A stretch of 64,000 nt of DNA from Paenibacillus rigui (GTDB taxonomy: Bacteria > Bacillota > Bacilli > Paenibacillales > NBRC-103111). The position numbers and the translations under genes are program-made. The stretch lies in NCBI RefSeq assembly GCF_002234615.1, contig NZ_NMQW01000027.1, positions 1 to 64,000 on the forward strand, read 5' to 3'. Below the pieces are notes generated by a model, which did no database searches, was not told where the DNA came from, and saw only the letters and a program-made list of their open reading frames with translations. Shown here piece by piece: positions 7,276-15,239 of the stretch (the stretch's first letter is position 1; the number at the start of each line of letters is the position of its first letter).

Positions 7276-7560
7276 ATGAAAGCAACTGGCATTGTAAGGC
7301 AAGTCGATCACCTGGGAAGAATCGTCCTCCCGATGGAATTGAGAAAAACGATGGATATCGGCACTAAGGATTCCCTGGAAATCTATACAGACGGTCAGCA
7401 AATCGTTCTGAGGAAGTACGCTCCGGGATGTGTATTGTGCAATAGAGTGGAAGGGCTGGTCTCTTTATATCCGGGTAAACTGGTTTGCTCCGGTTGCGTG
7501 AAATTAATTGTGAAGGAAGAAAGTAAGCTCATTGGTACGGTAACGAGTCCATCAGATTGA
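7276..7560 (+). CDS. AbrB-like transition-state regulator with C-terminal zinc motif
   Basis: Residues 1-50 match the AbrB/SpoVT swapped-hairpin DNA-binding domain (TGIVRQVDHLGRIVLPMELRK). The tail has two CxxC pairs (CVLCNR and CSGC), probably binding zinc. Phage and plasmid AbrB paralogues of this form are common in Bacillales; they could interfere with host AbrB-controlled genes or regulate phage genes. GGGAG precedes the ATG. Confidence 0.85.
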   Translation: MKATGIVRQVDHLGRIVLPMELRKTMDIGTKDSLEIYTDGQQIVLRKYAPGCVLCNRVEGLVSLYPGKLVCSGCVKLIVKEESKLIGTVTSPSD

Positions 7561-7575
7561 AAGGGAGTCGGAATA

Positions 7576-7701
7576 ATGCCTCCAAAAAAGAATGCCCCGA
7601 TTTGTGTTTGTTGTAAGGAGAACCCAGGAACTCTTCATCTTGATAATGGAAAAACGATATGCGAACAATGCGCCCAACACCAAAATGATATGGCGCCTTA
7701 A
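7576..7701 (+). CDS. tiny zinc-knuckle protein (41 aa)
   Basis: The ATG at 7576 follows AAGGGAG and runs 41 codons. Cysteines are arranged CVCC and CEQC, as in a rubredoxin-like or zinc-ribbon knuckle, resembling the tail of the neighbouring AbrB-like protein (LYPGKLVCSGC versus LDNGKTICEQC). It probably arose by duplication of that tail. Confidence 0.6.
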   Translation: MPPKKNAPICVCCKENPGTLHLDNGKTICEQCAQHQNDMAP

Positions 7702-7713
7702 GGAGTTGAAAAC

Positions 7714-7917
7714 ATGGAACTAGGCCGTTTTGAAGTTGGCCGATCCGACCCACAATCTTTACCACTGGATCATGCTGCAACTTGTGAATATGAACATTGC
7801 TTACAACCCATTTACTATAGCGAACCTTGCTGGAACTTGGACGGTGAAAAGTTCTGCAGCGCCGTATGCGTTGCTAAACACTTTGGAGCAAATAAAATCA
7901 CCGCAGGGCAAGAATAA
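7714..7917 (+). CDS. small cysteine-rich phage protein (67 aa)
   Basis: A 67-residue protein with CEYEHCLQPI, then CWNLDGEKFCSAVC, resembling a treble-clef or MYM-type zinc finger. AAGGAG lies eight bases upstream. It is the third Cys-rich small protein in a row between the regulators and the recombination genes; function unknown. Confidence 0.6.
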   Translation: MELGRFEVGRSDPQSLPLDHAATCEYEHCLQPIYYSEPCWNLDGEKFCSAVCVAKHFGANKITAGQE

Positions 7918-7945
7918 CGCCCGCTAATAAGGAGGATATGTACCG

Positions 7946-8890
7946 ATGGCAATGACTGTAGAAGCAGTAACAAAGGGAATAGCACGTGAAGAGTGGCTGC
8001 AGCTCCGTAAACGTGGGATCGGTGGATCCGATGCAGCCGCTGTTGCTGGATTAAACCCTTGGAAGTCTCCGGTAGCTGTTTATCTCGAGAAGACCGGACA
8101 GTTAGAAAATGACGCGGCCGGCGAGCCTGCTTACTGGGGGAACATTCTTGAGGACGTAGTAGCCAAGGAATTTTCTATCCGGACCGGCCTCAAAGTTCAA
8201 CGCTCCAATAAGCTTTACCGGCATCCGGAGCACTCCTTCATGCTTGGTAACATTGATCGGATGATTACGGATCAGAACAAACGGAAGGGAATCCTTGAAG
8301 TAAAGACGACAAGCGCCTTTAATACTGAGGATTGGAAAGACGATAAGCTCCCGGACCATTATGCAATTCAACTACAGCATTACCTTTCAGTACTCGGCCT
8401 TGATTATGGATTCTTTGCAGTTCTGATTGGTGGGAACAACTTTCAATACCGGTACGTTGAACGCGATGAACGAATTATCAGCAGCCTGATTGACATTGAG
8501 AAGCAGTTTTGGAACGAACATGTGTTAAAGGGCATACCACCCATGATCGACGGTTCAGATGCTTCTACGAACCTTTTAAATTACCTTTACCCGTCGAGTA
8601 AACCGGATACGAGCATTAATTTGCCTGATGACCAAGAAGGACTGATTAAGGAGCTCAAAGAGTCCCAGGATGCCCTTAAATTAGCTGAGACTCGCTTCGA
8701 AACAGCAAAGAATCTGATTAAGTCCATGATGGAGGATGCGGAGATTGCTTACTTCAAAGGCGATAAAATAGCCACCTGGAAATCGTCTGATTCTGCGTCG
8801 CTTGATACAAAGACACTTAAAGCTAAAAAGCCAGAAATCTATTCGGAGTTCGCAGTAACCAAATCGGTACGGCGATTCCTGGTGAAATAG
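7946..8890 (+). CDS. YqaJ-type viral recombinase / lambda-exonuclease family
   Basis: In this 314-aa protein, residues 15-200 are a YqaJ/PD-(D/E)XK exonuclease: GIGGSDAAAVAGLNPWKSP near the start, LGNIDRM and GILEVKTT supplying the acidic and lysine active-site residues. Residues 215-280 are a coiled coil. It would resect double-strand ends to give 3' single strands for the RecT-like annealase encoded immediately downstream. The start follows GGAGG. Confidence 0.9.
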   Translation: MAMTVEAVTKGIAREEWLQLRKRGIGGSDAAAVAGLNPWKSPVAVYLEKTGQLENDAAGEPAYWGNILEDVVAKEFSIRTGLKVQRSNKLYRHPEHSFMLGNIDRMITDQNKRKGILEVKTTSAFNTEDWKDDKLPDHYAIQLQHYLSVLGLDYGFFAVLIGGNNFQYRYVERDERIISSLIDIEKQFWNEHVLKGIPPMIDGSDASTNLLNYLYPSSKPDTSINLPDDQEGLIKELKESQDALKLAETRFETAKNLIKSMMEDAEIAYFKGDKIATWKSSDSASLDTKTLKAKKPEIYSEFAVTKSVRRFLVK

Positions 8891-8902
8891 GGGGAGAATA
8901 CG

Positions 8903-9811
8903 ATGGCAGGTAATAGCAGCACACAAGATCAACTTGCTGGTAAATTGCAGCAGCGAGCAGCTGGTGGGAACACACCGGTTGCCTCACCAGCAAATACAAT
9001 TGCAGCTTATCTAAAGAAAATGGAAGGTGAGATTGCGAGGGCCCTTCCAAAGCATATGACCCCGGAGCGTATGACCCGAATCGCCCTAACGACAATCCGG
9101 ACGAACCCGAAGCTGCTGGAATGTACAGTCCCTTCCTTAATCGCAGCGGTGATGCAGTCAGCTCAACTAGGACTTGAGCCCGGTCTAATTGGTCATTGTT
9201 ACTTTGTCCCTTACAACAATAAAAAGAAGGGGCTAGACGGAAAGGATTACTGGGAAAAAGAAGTCCAGTTCATGATTGGTTACAAAGGCATGATCGACTT
9301 AGCCCGTCGTTCAGGTAACATTCAATCTATTTCAGCCCACGAGGTTTATGAGAATGACTTCATTGAGCTTACATACGGGCTCCAAGAGGACTTAAAGCAT
9401 ATCCCATGGTTCTTGCGTAAGGATCAAAAACAGCAAGCCTCTGGAGACGTCACGGGCGCCTATATGGTAGCTAAGTTTAATGACGGTGGACACTTCATTC
9501 ATTACATGCCAATTCAAGAAATTGAGTCCCATAGGGCACGATCTAAATCCAAAGATAACGGCCCTTGGATTACGGATTACACAGAAATGTGCAAGAAGAC
9601 GGTCGTAAGAGCCGGCTGGAAGTGGCTGCCGATTAGTATAGAGATCGCTAGTGCCGTTACAAAAGATGAAACAGCCCACAATGATATTAGTGGGGTTACG
9701 GATGACACGGTGATCGATATAACGGCAACTACGGTTTTAGAAGAAGACCGGCTGACGGATCCAGTATCTGGCGACCAACGTAATGCTCAAAATGAAATGG
9801 AATTCGAATAG
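8903..9811 (+). CDS. recT: RecT-family single-strand annealing protein
   Basis: In this 302-aa protein, the core (residues 40-235) carries typical RecT strings: RIALTTIRTNPKLLECTVPSL, QSAQLGLEPG, FMIGYKGMIDLARRSG and the late CKKTVVRAGWKWLP. It anneals complementary strands during phage recombination and works with the upstream exonuclease. GGGGGAG precedes the ATG. The C-terminal 50 residues are acidic and variable. Confidence 0.93.
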   Translation: MAGNSSTQDQLAGKLQQRAAGGNTPVASPANTIAAYLKKMEGEIARALPKHMTPERMTRIALTTIRTNPKLLECTVPSLIAAVMQSAQLGLEPGLIGHCYFVPYNNKKKGLDGKDYWEKEVQFMIGYKGMIDLARRSGNIQSISAHEVYENDFIELTYGLQEDLKHIPWFLRKDQKQQASGDVTGAYMVAKFNDGGHFIHYMPIQEIESHRARSKSKDNGPWITDYTEMCKKTVVRAGWKWLPISIEIASAVTKDETAHNDISGVTDDTVIDITATTVLEEDRLTDPVSGDQRNAQNEMEFE

Positions 9812-9817
9812 GATCTT

Positions 9818-10012
9818 ATGGATGAAGTTAATGATGTACCTCTGATGCAATCGTCCGTTTCTAAGCGAATCTGGGCGCTCATGGAGAGCCATCCAGAACA
9901 ATTTAGACAAGAGGTCAAGGATTACTTTGCACGAGCTTATCCGGGCTTTACAGTGGTCCGTGCGAAGTATCCAGTTATCTATTTGCGGGACGACCGCGAT
10001 AGGATGGGGTGA
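9818..10012 (+). CDS. small hypothetical phage protein (64 aa)
   Basis: A 64-aa protein between recT and the initiator. The ATG at 9818 has a poor RBS, and an internal ATG at 9842 is possible. It contains a helical segment (WALMESHPEQFRQEVKDYFARAYPGFTV). No family recognised. Confidence 0.5.
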   Translation: MDEVNDVPLMQSSVSKRIWALMESHPEQFRQEVKDYFARAYPGFTVVRAKYPVIYLRDDRDRMG

Positions 10013-10016
10013 TCAA

Positions 10017-11063
10017 GTGCCAGACAGTTACCCGTTTACAACGTATTCTGGTCTGCTGGAGCCAAAACACTACAAACAAATAGGGACAGCACTGTGGTTT
10101 TTCTTGTGGTGTATCAGCTCCACGACCAAGGAGGAAGAGGTTGATGGGGTAACGTGGGGGCTGGTGCTTGGCAATAGACCAATGAAATTATCTGAACTTG
10201 CTGCACCCTTTGAGGTAGATGATAAAACTGTAAGTCGCTGGCTCAAGACACTGGAAACGTACCATTACATAAAAATAACTCGAGCTCCTTATGGTTTAAT
10301 TATCGCGGTCAAGAACTCTAAAAAGTGGCGAGAGAGATCAGACAAAAATGTCCGATCTGACGAAAGAGAACAGACAAATTTGTCTGATCTGTCGCCTAGA
10401 GATCAGACAAATTTGTCCGATCTGAATGAAAGAGAACAGACAAATTTGTCCGATCTGTCGCCTAGAGATCAGACAAAAATGTCCGATCTGAACGGAGAGA
10501 ACGGACAAATATGTCTTATCTCTCCCGAGAGATCGGACAAAAATGTCCGATCTAATAAAGATATTAAAGATCTTAAAGATATTACTACTACTACTATTAC
10601 TTTTAGGGATCCGAATTTTTTCGATTCATCGAGTCAGGACCCCTTGATACAAGTCATTGATTCATATTGCAAGCTGCACAAGCGTCTGGACATTCACATT
10701 CGTCAACAAGAAAGAGGGATCATGGGTAGGATGATCGCCGGGGGTGTGCCATCACCCTTTATCATTCAAACTATGACAAAGCTCTATGACGAGAAGCGCC
10801 GGCGCGAGGAGGAGAGCGGTCGAGTATTTTCCCCTCCAAGCACTTTTAAGTATTACGAGCAAGCCATATACGAGGCTTGGAACAACGGCCCGTCGTCCAT
10901 AACTGCTGAGGTGTCGTCCTCTTCAGTCGCCCTTGGATCACCTGGACGTAGACTTGTAACTAAAAGCCGATATGAACAAAACAATGACTATCTAAAACGT
11001 GCATGGGAGGAGGCGCAGCGTGAACAGAGCGGACGTACTGAAGCTCTTTTTGATCATGAATAA
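10017..11063 (+). CDS. phage replication initiator (winged-helix, origin-containing gene)
   Basis: The GTG at 10017 follows GGGGTGAT and gives 348 aa. Residues 1-100 resemble phage replisome-organiser N-terminal winged helices (ALWFFLWCISSTTKE, MKLSELAAPFEVDDKTVSRWLKTLE). Residues 105-185 are encoded by DNA repeats and are low complexity. Residues 200-300 form a helical region as in DnaD/lambda O-like initiators. The gene carries seven iterons in its middle, as expected where the initiator binds within its own gene, and precedes the helicase loader and helicase genes. Confidence 0.8.
   Translation: MPDSYPFTTYSGLLEPKHYKQIGTALWFFLWCISSTTKEEEVDGVTWGLVLGNRPMKLSELAAPFEVDDKTVSRWLKTLETYHYIKITRAPYGLIIAVKNSKKWRERSDKNVRSDEREQTNLSDLSPRDQTNLSDLNEREQTNLSDLSPRDQTKMSDLNGENGQICLISPERSDKNVRSNKDIKDLKDITTTTITFRDPNFFDSSSQDPLIQVIDSYCKLHKRLDIHIRQQERGIMGRMIAGGVPSPFIIQTMTKLYDEKRRREEESGRVFSPPSTFKYYEQAIYEAWNNGPSSITAEVSSSSVALGSPGRRLVTKSRYEQNNDYLKRAWEEAQREQSGRTEALFDHE
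10335..10553. repeat. seven dyad iterons, probable phage replication origin
   Basis: Seven 24-bp near-palindromes start at 10335, 10367, 10400, 10433, 10466, 10498 and 10530, giving a period of 32-33 bp (about three helical turns). The shared core is CAGACAAA-TTTGTCYGATC or a one- or two-base variant. Because the period is not always a multiple of three, the same DNA is read in different frames along the protein. An AT-rich stretch follows at 10550-10625 and could be the unwinding element. Confidence 0.85.
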
Positions 11064-11412
11064 TGCATATCCCAACTTCACGGTAGACGATACCAAGGTC
11101 CTTGCCTGGATGGAGTTTTTAGGGGACACGCCATTCGAGCAGGCCAAAGATAACCTGATCTCACACATCCGGACCAGCCGGTATTTACCCACGGTGGCGG
11201 ATCTTACCAAGCCGTTAGAGCCCGAACCGGAGCAGCTGGCTTTATACCATGCGGGACTTCGCGAGTCAGCTCAACAATTCCTTGAGCAGCTCGATGAGTG
11301 GCAAGCCACCGCGGTTGGCCCTCCGGAAGAGATTAAGGCCATGATGCGGCTGCCGATCGAGGAGAGAACGGAGGCGCTCAGGGAATATGCCAGACGCAAT
11401 CGAGCTCGCTGA
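11020..11412 (+). CDS. replicative helicase loader/inhibitor (G39P-like)
   Basis: The GTG at 11020 has GGGAGGAGG upstream, giving 130 aa. The N-terminal half matches the SPP1 G39P-type loader: ADVLKLFLIMNNAYPNFTV, VLAWMEFLGDTPFEQAKDNL, HIRTSRYLPTVADL. It would bring the DnaB-type helicase to the origin bound by the initiator. It overlaps the start of the helicase gene by 26 bases, indicating coupling. Confidence 0.85.
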   Translation: MNRADVLKLFLIMNNAYPNFTVDDTKVLAWMEFLGDTPFEQAKDNLISHIRTSRYLPTVADLTKPLEPEPEQLALYHAGLRESAQQFLEQLDEWQATAVGPPEEIKAMMRLPIEERTEALREYARRNRAR

Positions 11413-12799
11413 TTTTGCAAAACAGGTTGAAGCAGAGCAGGCAATCATAGGGGCCGTTCTCCTGAGCAATGAAGCCATCTTAAACGCGATGGACCGACTG
11501 CTGCCCGAGGACTTTTTCCAATCGGCCCACAGGATCATTTTTGAATCCATGCTTGAGCTTTGGGATGCTGCAGAGACGGAAACTCCGATCGATCTCGTTA
11601 CGCTGGCCGCTCATCTGAATCAGCGGGGGCAGCTGGAACATATCGGCGGGATAACGTATTTGTCGGAGCTTTCCCAGGCCACCCCGACGGCAGCGAATAT
11701 TGACTATTACGCCAAGTTGGTACTGGATGCTTCGTTAGATCGTATGACTCGTGCCGGCATGAAGCGGATTTACGAGAATAGCGACTTAACAGCAGCCGAG
11801 ATGGCGGAGCAGGCCCAGCGGGTTGCGGAGGAAATAGCTGAACGATCTGCTGCTAACAAAGGTGGATTCAAGCCCTTCAAGGAAGCCGCGATGCGCGTAT
11901 ATGACAGGGTTGAGCAAAGTTACACTCAGCCGGCCGCCGGTGGTGTGACGGGAATTAGTTCGGGTTATCCGGACCTCGACAAGATGACCTCCGGATTTCA
12001 ACCCCAAGATTTGGTCATTGTGGGAGCCCGGCCATCAGTCGGAAAAACGGCTTTTGCTCTTAATGTCGCACAAGCTGCAGGGAAAACGTCAGGCGAGACC
12101 ATAGCCATATTCAGTCTGGAGATGAGCGCCGAGCAACTGGTGCAACGGATGATATCTGCTGAGGGCAATGTTGATGCCAGCCGGCTGCGCACGGGACACT
12201 TGGAGGGTGACGATTGGGAGAAGATGACGATGGCTATCGGAACGCTATCAGATGCCCATATCTACATCGACGACAGCCCAGGCGTAACAGTCAACGATAT
12301 CCGATCTCGGTGCCGCCAGCTCAAGAAGGAGACAGGCAGCCTCGGACTTATCCTGATTGATTACCTGCAGCTCATCTCTTCAGCGGGACGGTCCGAGAAT
12401 AGGCAGCAGGAGATTTCCAAGATTTCACGGACTTTGAAGCAAATCGCCCGGGAGCTTGATACGACGGTAATTGCTTTGTCCCAACTCAGTCGGGGCGTAG
12501 AGCAGCGGCAGGACAAGCGACCGATGATGTCGGACCTTCGAGAATCCGGATCCATAGAGCAAGATGCCGATATCGTTGCCTTTTTATACAGGGATGATTA
12601 CTACGACAAGGAAAGCGAAAAGAAAAACGTGATCGAGATCATTATCGCAAAGCAGCGCAATGGCCCGGTGGGAACGGTCGAACTGGCCTTCCTGAAAAAC
12701 TTCAATAAGTTCGTGAGCCTGGACCGTACGCACCAAGAGACAGCCAGCACTTCGAGGCCAATGAGCAGCAAGAAAAATCAAGATCGACGCTGGGCGTAG
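11387..12799 (+). CDS. dnaB: replicative DNA helicase (DnaB family)
   Basis: This 470-aa protein has an N-terminal DnaB domain (residues 10-110: EQAIIGAVLLSNEAI, DFFQSAHRIIFESM) and a RecA-like motor with Walker A GARPSVGKTAF (about 213-223), Walker B LILIDYLQLI and QLSRGVEQRQDKRPMMSDLRESGSIEQD motifs. It unwinds DNA at the phage replication fork. The coding region overlaps the upstream loader gene. Confidence 0.96.
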   Translation: MPDAIELADFAKQVEAEQAIIGAVLLSNEAILNAMDRLLPEDFFQSAHRIIFESMLELWDAAETETPIDLVTLAAHLNQRGQLEHIGGITYLSELSQATPTAANIDYYAKLVLDASLDRMTRAGMKRIYENSDLTAAEMAEQAQRVAEEIAERSAANKGGFKPFKEAAMRVYDRVEQSYTQPAAGGVTGISSGYPDLDKMTSGFQPQDLVIVGARPSVGKTAFALNVAQAAGKTSGETIAIFSLEMSAEQLVQRMISAEGNVDASRLRTGHLEGDDWEKMTMAIGTLSDAHIYIDDSPGVTVNDIRSRCRQLKKETGSLGLILIDYLQLISSAGRSENRQQEISKISRTLKQIARELDTTVIALSQLSRGVEQRQDKRPMMSDLRESGSIEQDADIVAFLYRDDYYDKESEKKNVIEIIIAKQRNGPVGTVELAFLKNFNKFVSLDRTHQETASTSRPMSSKKNQDRRWA

Positions 12800-12812
12800 G
12801 AGGAGAGCCTAG

Positions 12813-12962
12813 GTGACGGACAGTGGAATACTAGCGTTGTATGAAATCGCGATAGATCAAGCGGTTGAGCTGGATATCCGTTATAAGGCAGCTCGCCAAA
12901 TGCAGGAGGGAGGCACCGGTGAAAATGTACCAAAGATTGGATCCCCTATTTCAGAACACTAA
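12813..12962 (+). CDS. small hypothetical phage protein (49 aa)
   Basis: The GTG at 12813 follows TAGGAGGAG and opens a 49-codon frame (start VTDSGILALYEIAID). It is acidic in its first half, with no recognised family. It overlaps the following gene, as usual for tightly packed phage early genes. Confidence 0.5.
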   Translation: MTDSGILALYEIAIDQAVELDIRYKAARQMQEGGTGENVPKIGSPISEH

Positions 12963-13089
12963 CCGCTTCGTTATTGTGGGCCGGGGAAACGAAAAACTTG
13001 GAGAAGTGTTCGTGCTCAACGAGCGTTTTATCCTTCTCAATAAAAAGGCACGTCGCGGCTTGCGGTGCGTAAGGATGGTTGGTTACTGA
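12919..13089 (+). CDS. small hypothetical phage protein (56 aa)
   Basis: The GTG at 12919 has GGAGGGAGG upstream. The basic 56-residue product reads like a small beta-rich protein (RFVIVGRGNEKLGEVFVLNE). Its stop overlaps the next start (TGATG). Function unknown. Confidence 0.5.
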   Translation: MKMYQRLDPLFQNTNRFVIVGRGNEKLGEVFVLNERFILLNKKARRGLRCVRMVGY

Positions 13090-13259
13090 TGGACACAAAG
13101 GCAGCGATCAGAAGGGTTATTGATGACCTGGAAACGGAGATTGATGAAATGAAGGGCAGGAAGCAAGATACGGACCTTGCCACTGGGTTTTATGTTGGGA
13201 AACAAGACGACCTGCAGTACGCTCTATGCCAATTAAAATTGGTACTGGCCGATGCGTAG
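13089..13259 (+). CDS. small hypothetical phage protein (56 aa)
   Basis: The start ATG at 13089 overlaps the previous stop. The product is helical: an acidic amphipathic segment (IRRVIDDLETEIDEMKGRK) then YVGKQDDLQYALCQLKLVL. It overlaps the RuvC-like gene by eight bases. No family recognised. Confidence 0.5.
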   Translation: MDTKAAIRRVIDDLETEIDEMKGRKQDTDLATGFYVGKQDDLQYALCQLKLVLADA

Positions 13260-13752
13260 ATATGTTGGGATTGATCCTTCAACCAAGACCGGGCTTGTGA
13301 TTCTGGATGAAGACGGAGAGCTTTGGGAAGCCCGTGAGATTGAAGAAGGGCTTAACGGTCGGGCTCCTGATCCACAGCATATGAGTAGGCTTGTGAACGC
13401 AGTATTGCGGTTCGTAGAACCCAATGATCAGGTCACTGTAGAAGGATTTGGTTTTGCAAGTCAATCTGGTTTTCTTCTAGGTGGTATTGGATGGGGAATT
13501 CGGATGGGGCTTTACGGCAAGGGGATCAATTACTTTGAGCCGGCCCCTTCCGCTGTGAAGAAGTTTACAGGCGCGGGAGGAAATGCCGGAAAGGAAGCTG
13601 TTGCTGTTGAGGTATACAAGCGATGGGGATTCCAGCATAAGAGCAACAATGTGACGGATGCCTTTGTACTGGCTCAAATCGCTCTCGCTCTACATGAACC
13701 GGTAAAGTTGACTGCAGCCCAACAGGAAGTCATCAAAAAACTGAAAGGATGA
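13252..13752 (+). CDS. RuvC-like Holliday-junction resolvase
   Basis: This 166-aa protein has an RNase H-like fold: YVGIDPSTKTGLVI supplies the first aspartate (D8), TVEGFGFASQSG the glutamate, and NNVTDAFVLAQIA the last acidic residue. Phage resolvases of this kind cut branched recombination intermediates before packaging. It is shorter than some RuvC proteins but has all acidic positions. Confidence 0.85.
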   Translation: MRRYVGIDPSTKTGLVILDEDGELWEAREIEEGLNGRAPDPQHMSRLVNAVLRFVEPNDQVTVEGFGFASQSGFLLGGIGWGIRMGLYGKGINYFEPAPSAVKKFTGAGGNAGKEAVAVEVYKRWGFQHKSNNVTDAFVLAQIALALHEPVKLTAAQQEVIKKLKG

Positions 13753-13758
13753 TCAAAC

Positions 13759-14700
13759 GTGAGTTACATCGAAGCCGAAGGTATTTTGTTAAACGCCAAT
13801 ATGAAGAAAGGCGGCAAGCTGCTCCTGCAGATTGAGATTTCCGAGGACCTGGATAACAAAGAAGATTACTTCCACCTTCGGAAGATGATTGAGAAGAATG
13901 TTCGGTTCTCTTTGGAAAATACGATCGTATCGTACAAGGTAGAGATTAACGCCAGGACTAATAAGCCAATCCGCGAGTACAAAGTGGACGAGTCAGGAAT
14001 CGTGTCCGAGGTCTCCCGTCCCGAAGGCGAGCAGCTGGAGGCGGAACTAGGACTGCCGAAAGAAGCCGTACCGGTAAAGGAAGAGAAAGCTGAGGCCGAC
14101 CTGCAGGTAATCGATGAATTCATTCGCAGCGGACTGGCCCCAATCTATGAAGATATGACGTATGACTTTCCTCACATTATTAGCCGTATTACCGACGGCG
14201 TTACTTACGCTAAGATTGCGTATGAACTGAACATATCGTTGGGTGAGTTTTCCGTCATTATGGACGAATACCGGCGCCGTGTGGCTCCTCTGGCAATCAA
14301 ATGGAGTGAGTGGAAGGAAGGTAAGGCTAACGATCCTAGCGGGGAAAATCAGGGTAATGATAAGCAAGAGGAGGCGTTACCTGCTCAAGAAGAAGTTGGA
14401 GACGAAGGTAGTACACTCCACGAACCTTCTTCACTTAATCACAGTCCAGATAGAGAGATTTCCCAGTCTGCTACTGAGCCTGAACTTGAAGAGGTTGAAG
14501 GATACATTCTGGAGAACAATCCTACATTCGAAGATATTCAGTATGATTTCCCAGAGCTTTTGAAACGAAAAAAATCCGGCGAGTCTTGGATGGAGATTGC
14601 ACAAAGCTTGAAAGTTCCATCAACTACTCTACAGGCGGCTTGGAACAAGTACAAAAAGAAAGTGAAAGAGTCTATGAAGGGGCAAGACGGAGCGGCGTAA
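13759..14700 (+). CDS. phage protein with two copies of an HTH-like repeat
   Basis: In this 313-aa protein (GTG start, AAAGGATG upstream), residues 1-90 form a beta-rich domain. Residues 117-175 and 250-307 are diverged copies of one about 57-residue unit: IDEFIRSGLAPIYEDMTYDFP and VEGYILENNPTFEDIQYDFP, each followed by a helix-turn-helix-like stretch and an aromatic/basic end (YRRRV, YKKKV). The linker is acidic and low complexity. It may be a DNA-binding protein with tandem HTH modules; specific function unknown. Confidence 0.6.
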   Translation: MSYIEAEGILLNANMKKGGKLLLQIEISEDLDNKEDYFHLRKMIEKNVRFSLENTIVSYKVEINARTNKPIREYKVDESGIVSEVSRPEGEQLEAELGLPKEAVPVKEEKAEADLQVIDEFIRSGLAPIYEDMTYDFPHIISRITDGVTYAKIAYELNISLGEFSVIMDEYRRRVAPLAIKWSEWKEGKANDPSGENQGNDKQEEALPAQEEVGDEGSTLHEPSSLNHSPDREISQSATEPELEEVEGYILENNPTFEDIQYDFPELLKRKKSGESWMEIAQSLKVPSTTLQAAWNKYKKKVKESMKGQDGAA

Positions 14701-14728
14701 GCTGCTCTTTCCAACATAAGGAGGAAGC

Positions 14729-14905
14729 ATGAACGACAATATTTTTAGAAGTTCGCAACTTTGGGATAACCTGGTCAAAGATGTAAAAGGAATGGAGTTT
14801 GGGGAAGAAAGGATTCTTCTTATCGGCGGTCGGCCTGTTCTAATGCAAATTGCCCAGGCAGATGATCTTGAAAGAGTAAACCGCGGATTTATATGCATAG
14901 ATTGA
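14729..14905 (+). CDS. small hypothetical phage protein (58 aa)
   Basis: The ATG at 14729 follows AAGGAGG at ideal spacing. The 58-residue product contains ERILLIGGRPVLMQIAQADDL, an alpha/beta-looking segment. Function unknown. Confidence 0.55.
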   Translation: MNDNIFRSSQLWDNLVKDVKGMEFGEERILLIGGRPVLMQIAQADDLERVNRGFICID

Positions 14906-14914
14906 GGTGGGCGT

Positions 14915-15007
14915 ATGCTGTATGTAATCGACGTTTATTGAGGAATTCAAGCGGTGCAGCTTGTCTGGTTTATAAGAGCATATCGGGAGTTCTTTAAGCG
15001 GGTATAG
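14915..15007 (+). pseudogene. 26-30 codon peptide interrupted by in-frame TGA
   Basis: An ATG behind GAGGTGG opens MLYVIDVY, then TGA at 14939-14941, then the frame continues GIQAVQLVWFIRAYREFFKRV to TAG. A GTG at 14954, with GAGGAATTC upstream, could restart translation after the TGA. The whole would be one hydrophobic/basic peptide. Either the small gene is broken or the two halves are translated separately. Confidence 0.3.
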
Positions 15008-15027
15008 TTTTCTATGGAGGGATTGAA

Positions 15028-15219
15028 TTGAGCCAAGGAACGAAGCGTAATCTGATCGAGGACCTGTTAATGTTACGAGTTAAGTGGTGCCCGGATAGTG
15101 AGTACCCCTTAAAAATACAGGCAGCATGGCTGGAGGCTGTTGAACGGGCTATTGAAGCTGAAGCGAAGGTGGAGCAGTTGACTCAAAAGTTAAAGGCGGT
15201 TCGTGACGCAACATATTGA
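15028..15219 (+). CDS. small helical phage protein (63 aa)
   Basis: The TTG at 15028 has GGAGGG upstream. The 63-residue product ends in an amphipathic helix or short coiled coil (AIEAEAKVEQLTQKLKAV). No family recognised. Confidence 0.55.
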   Translation: MSQGTKRNLIEDLLMLRVKWCPDSEYPLKIQAAWLEAVERAIEAEAKVEQLTQKLKAVRDATY

Positions 15220-15239
15220 ATAATCAAATACATGGGAGG

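Noticed and set aside
13864-14367. Overlapping frames on both strands of the 13759-14700 gene
   Set aside because: No RBS; the + frame from 13759 has repeats and good spacing to its neighbours.
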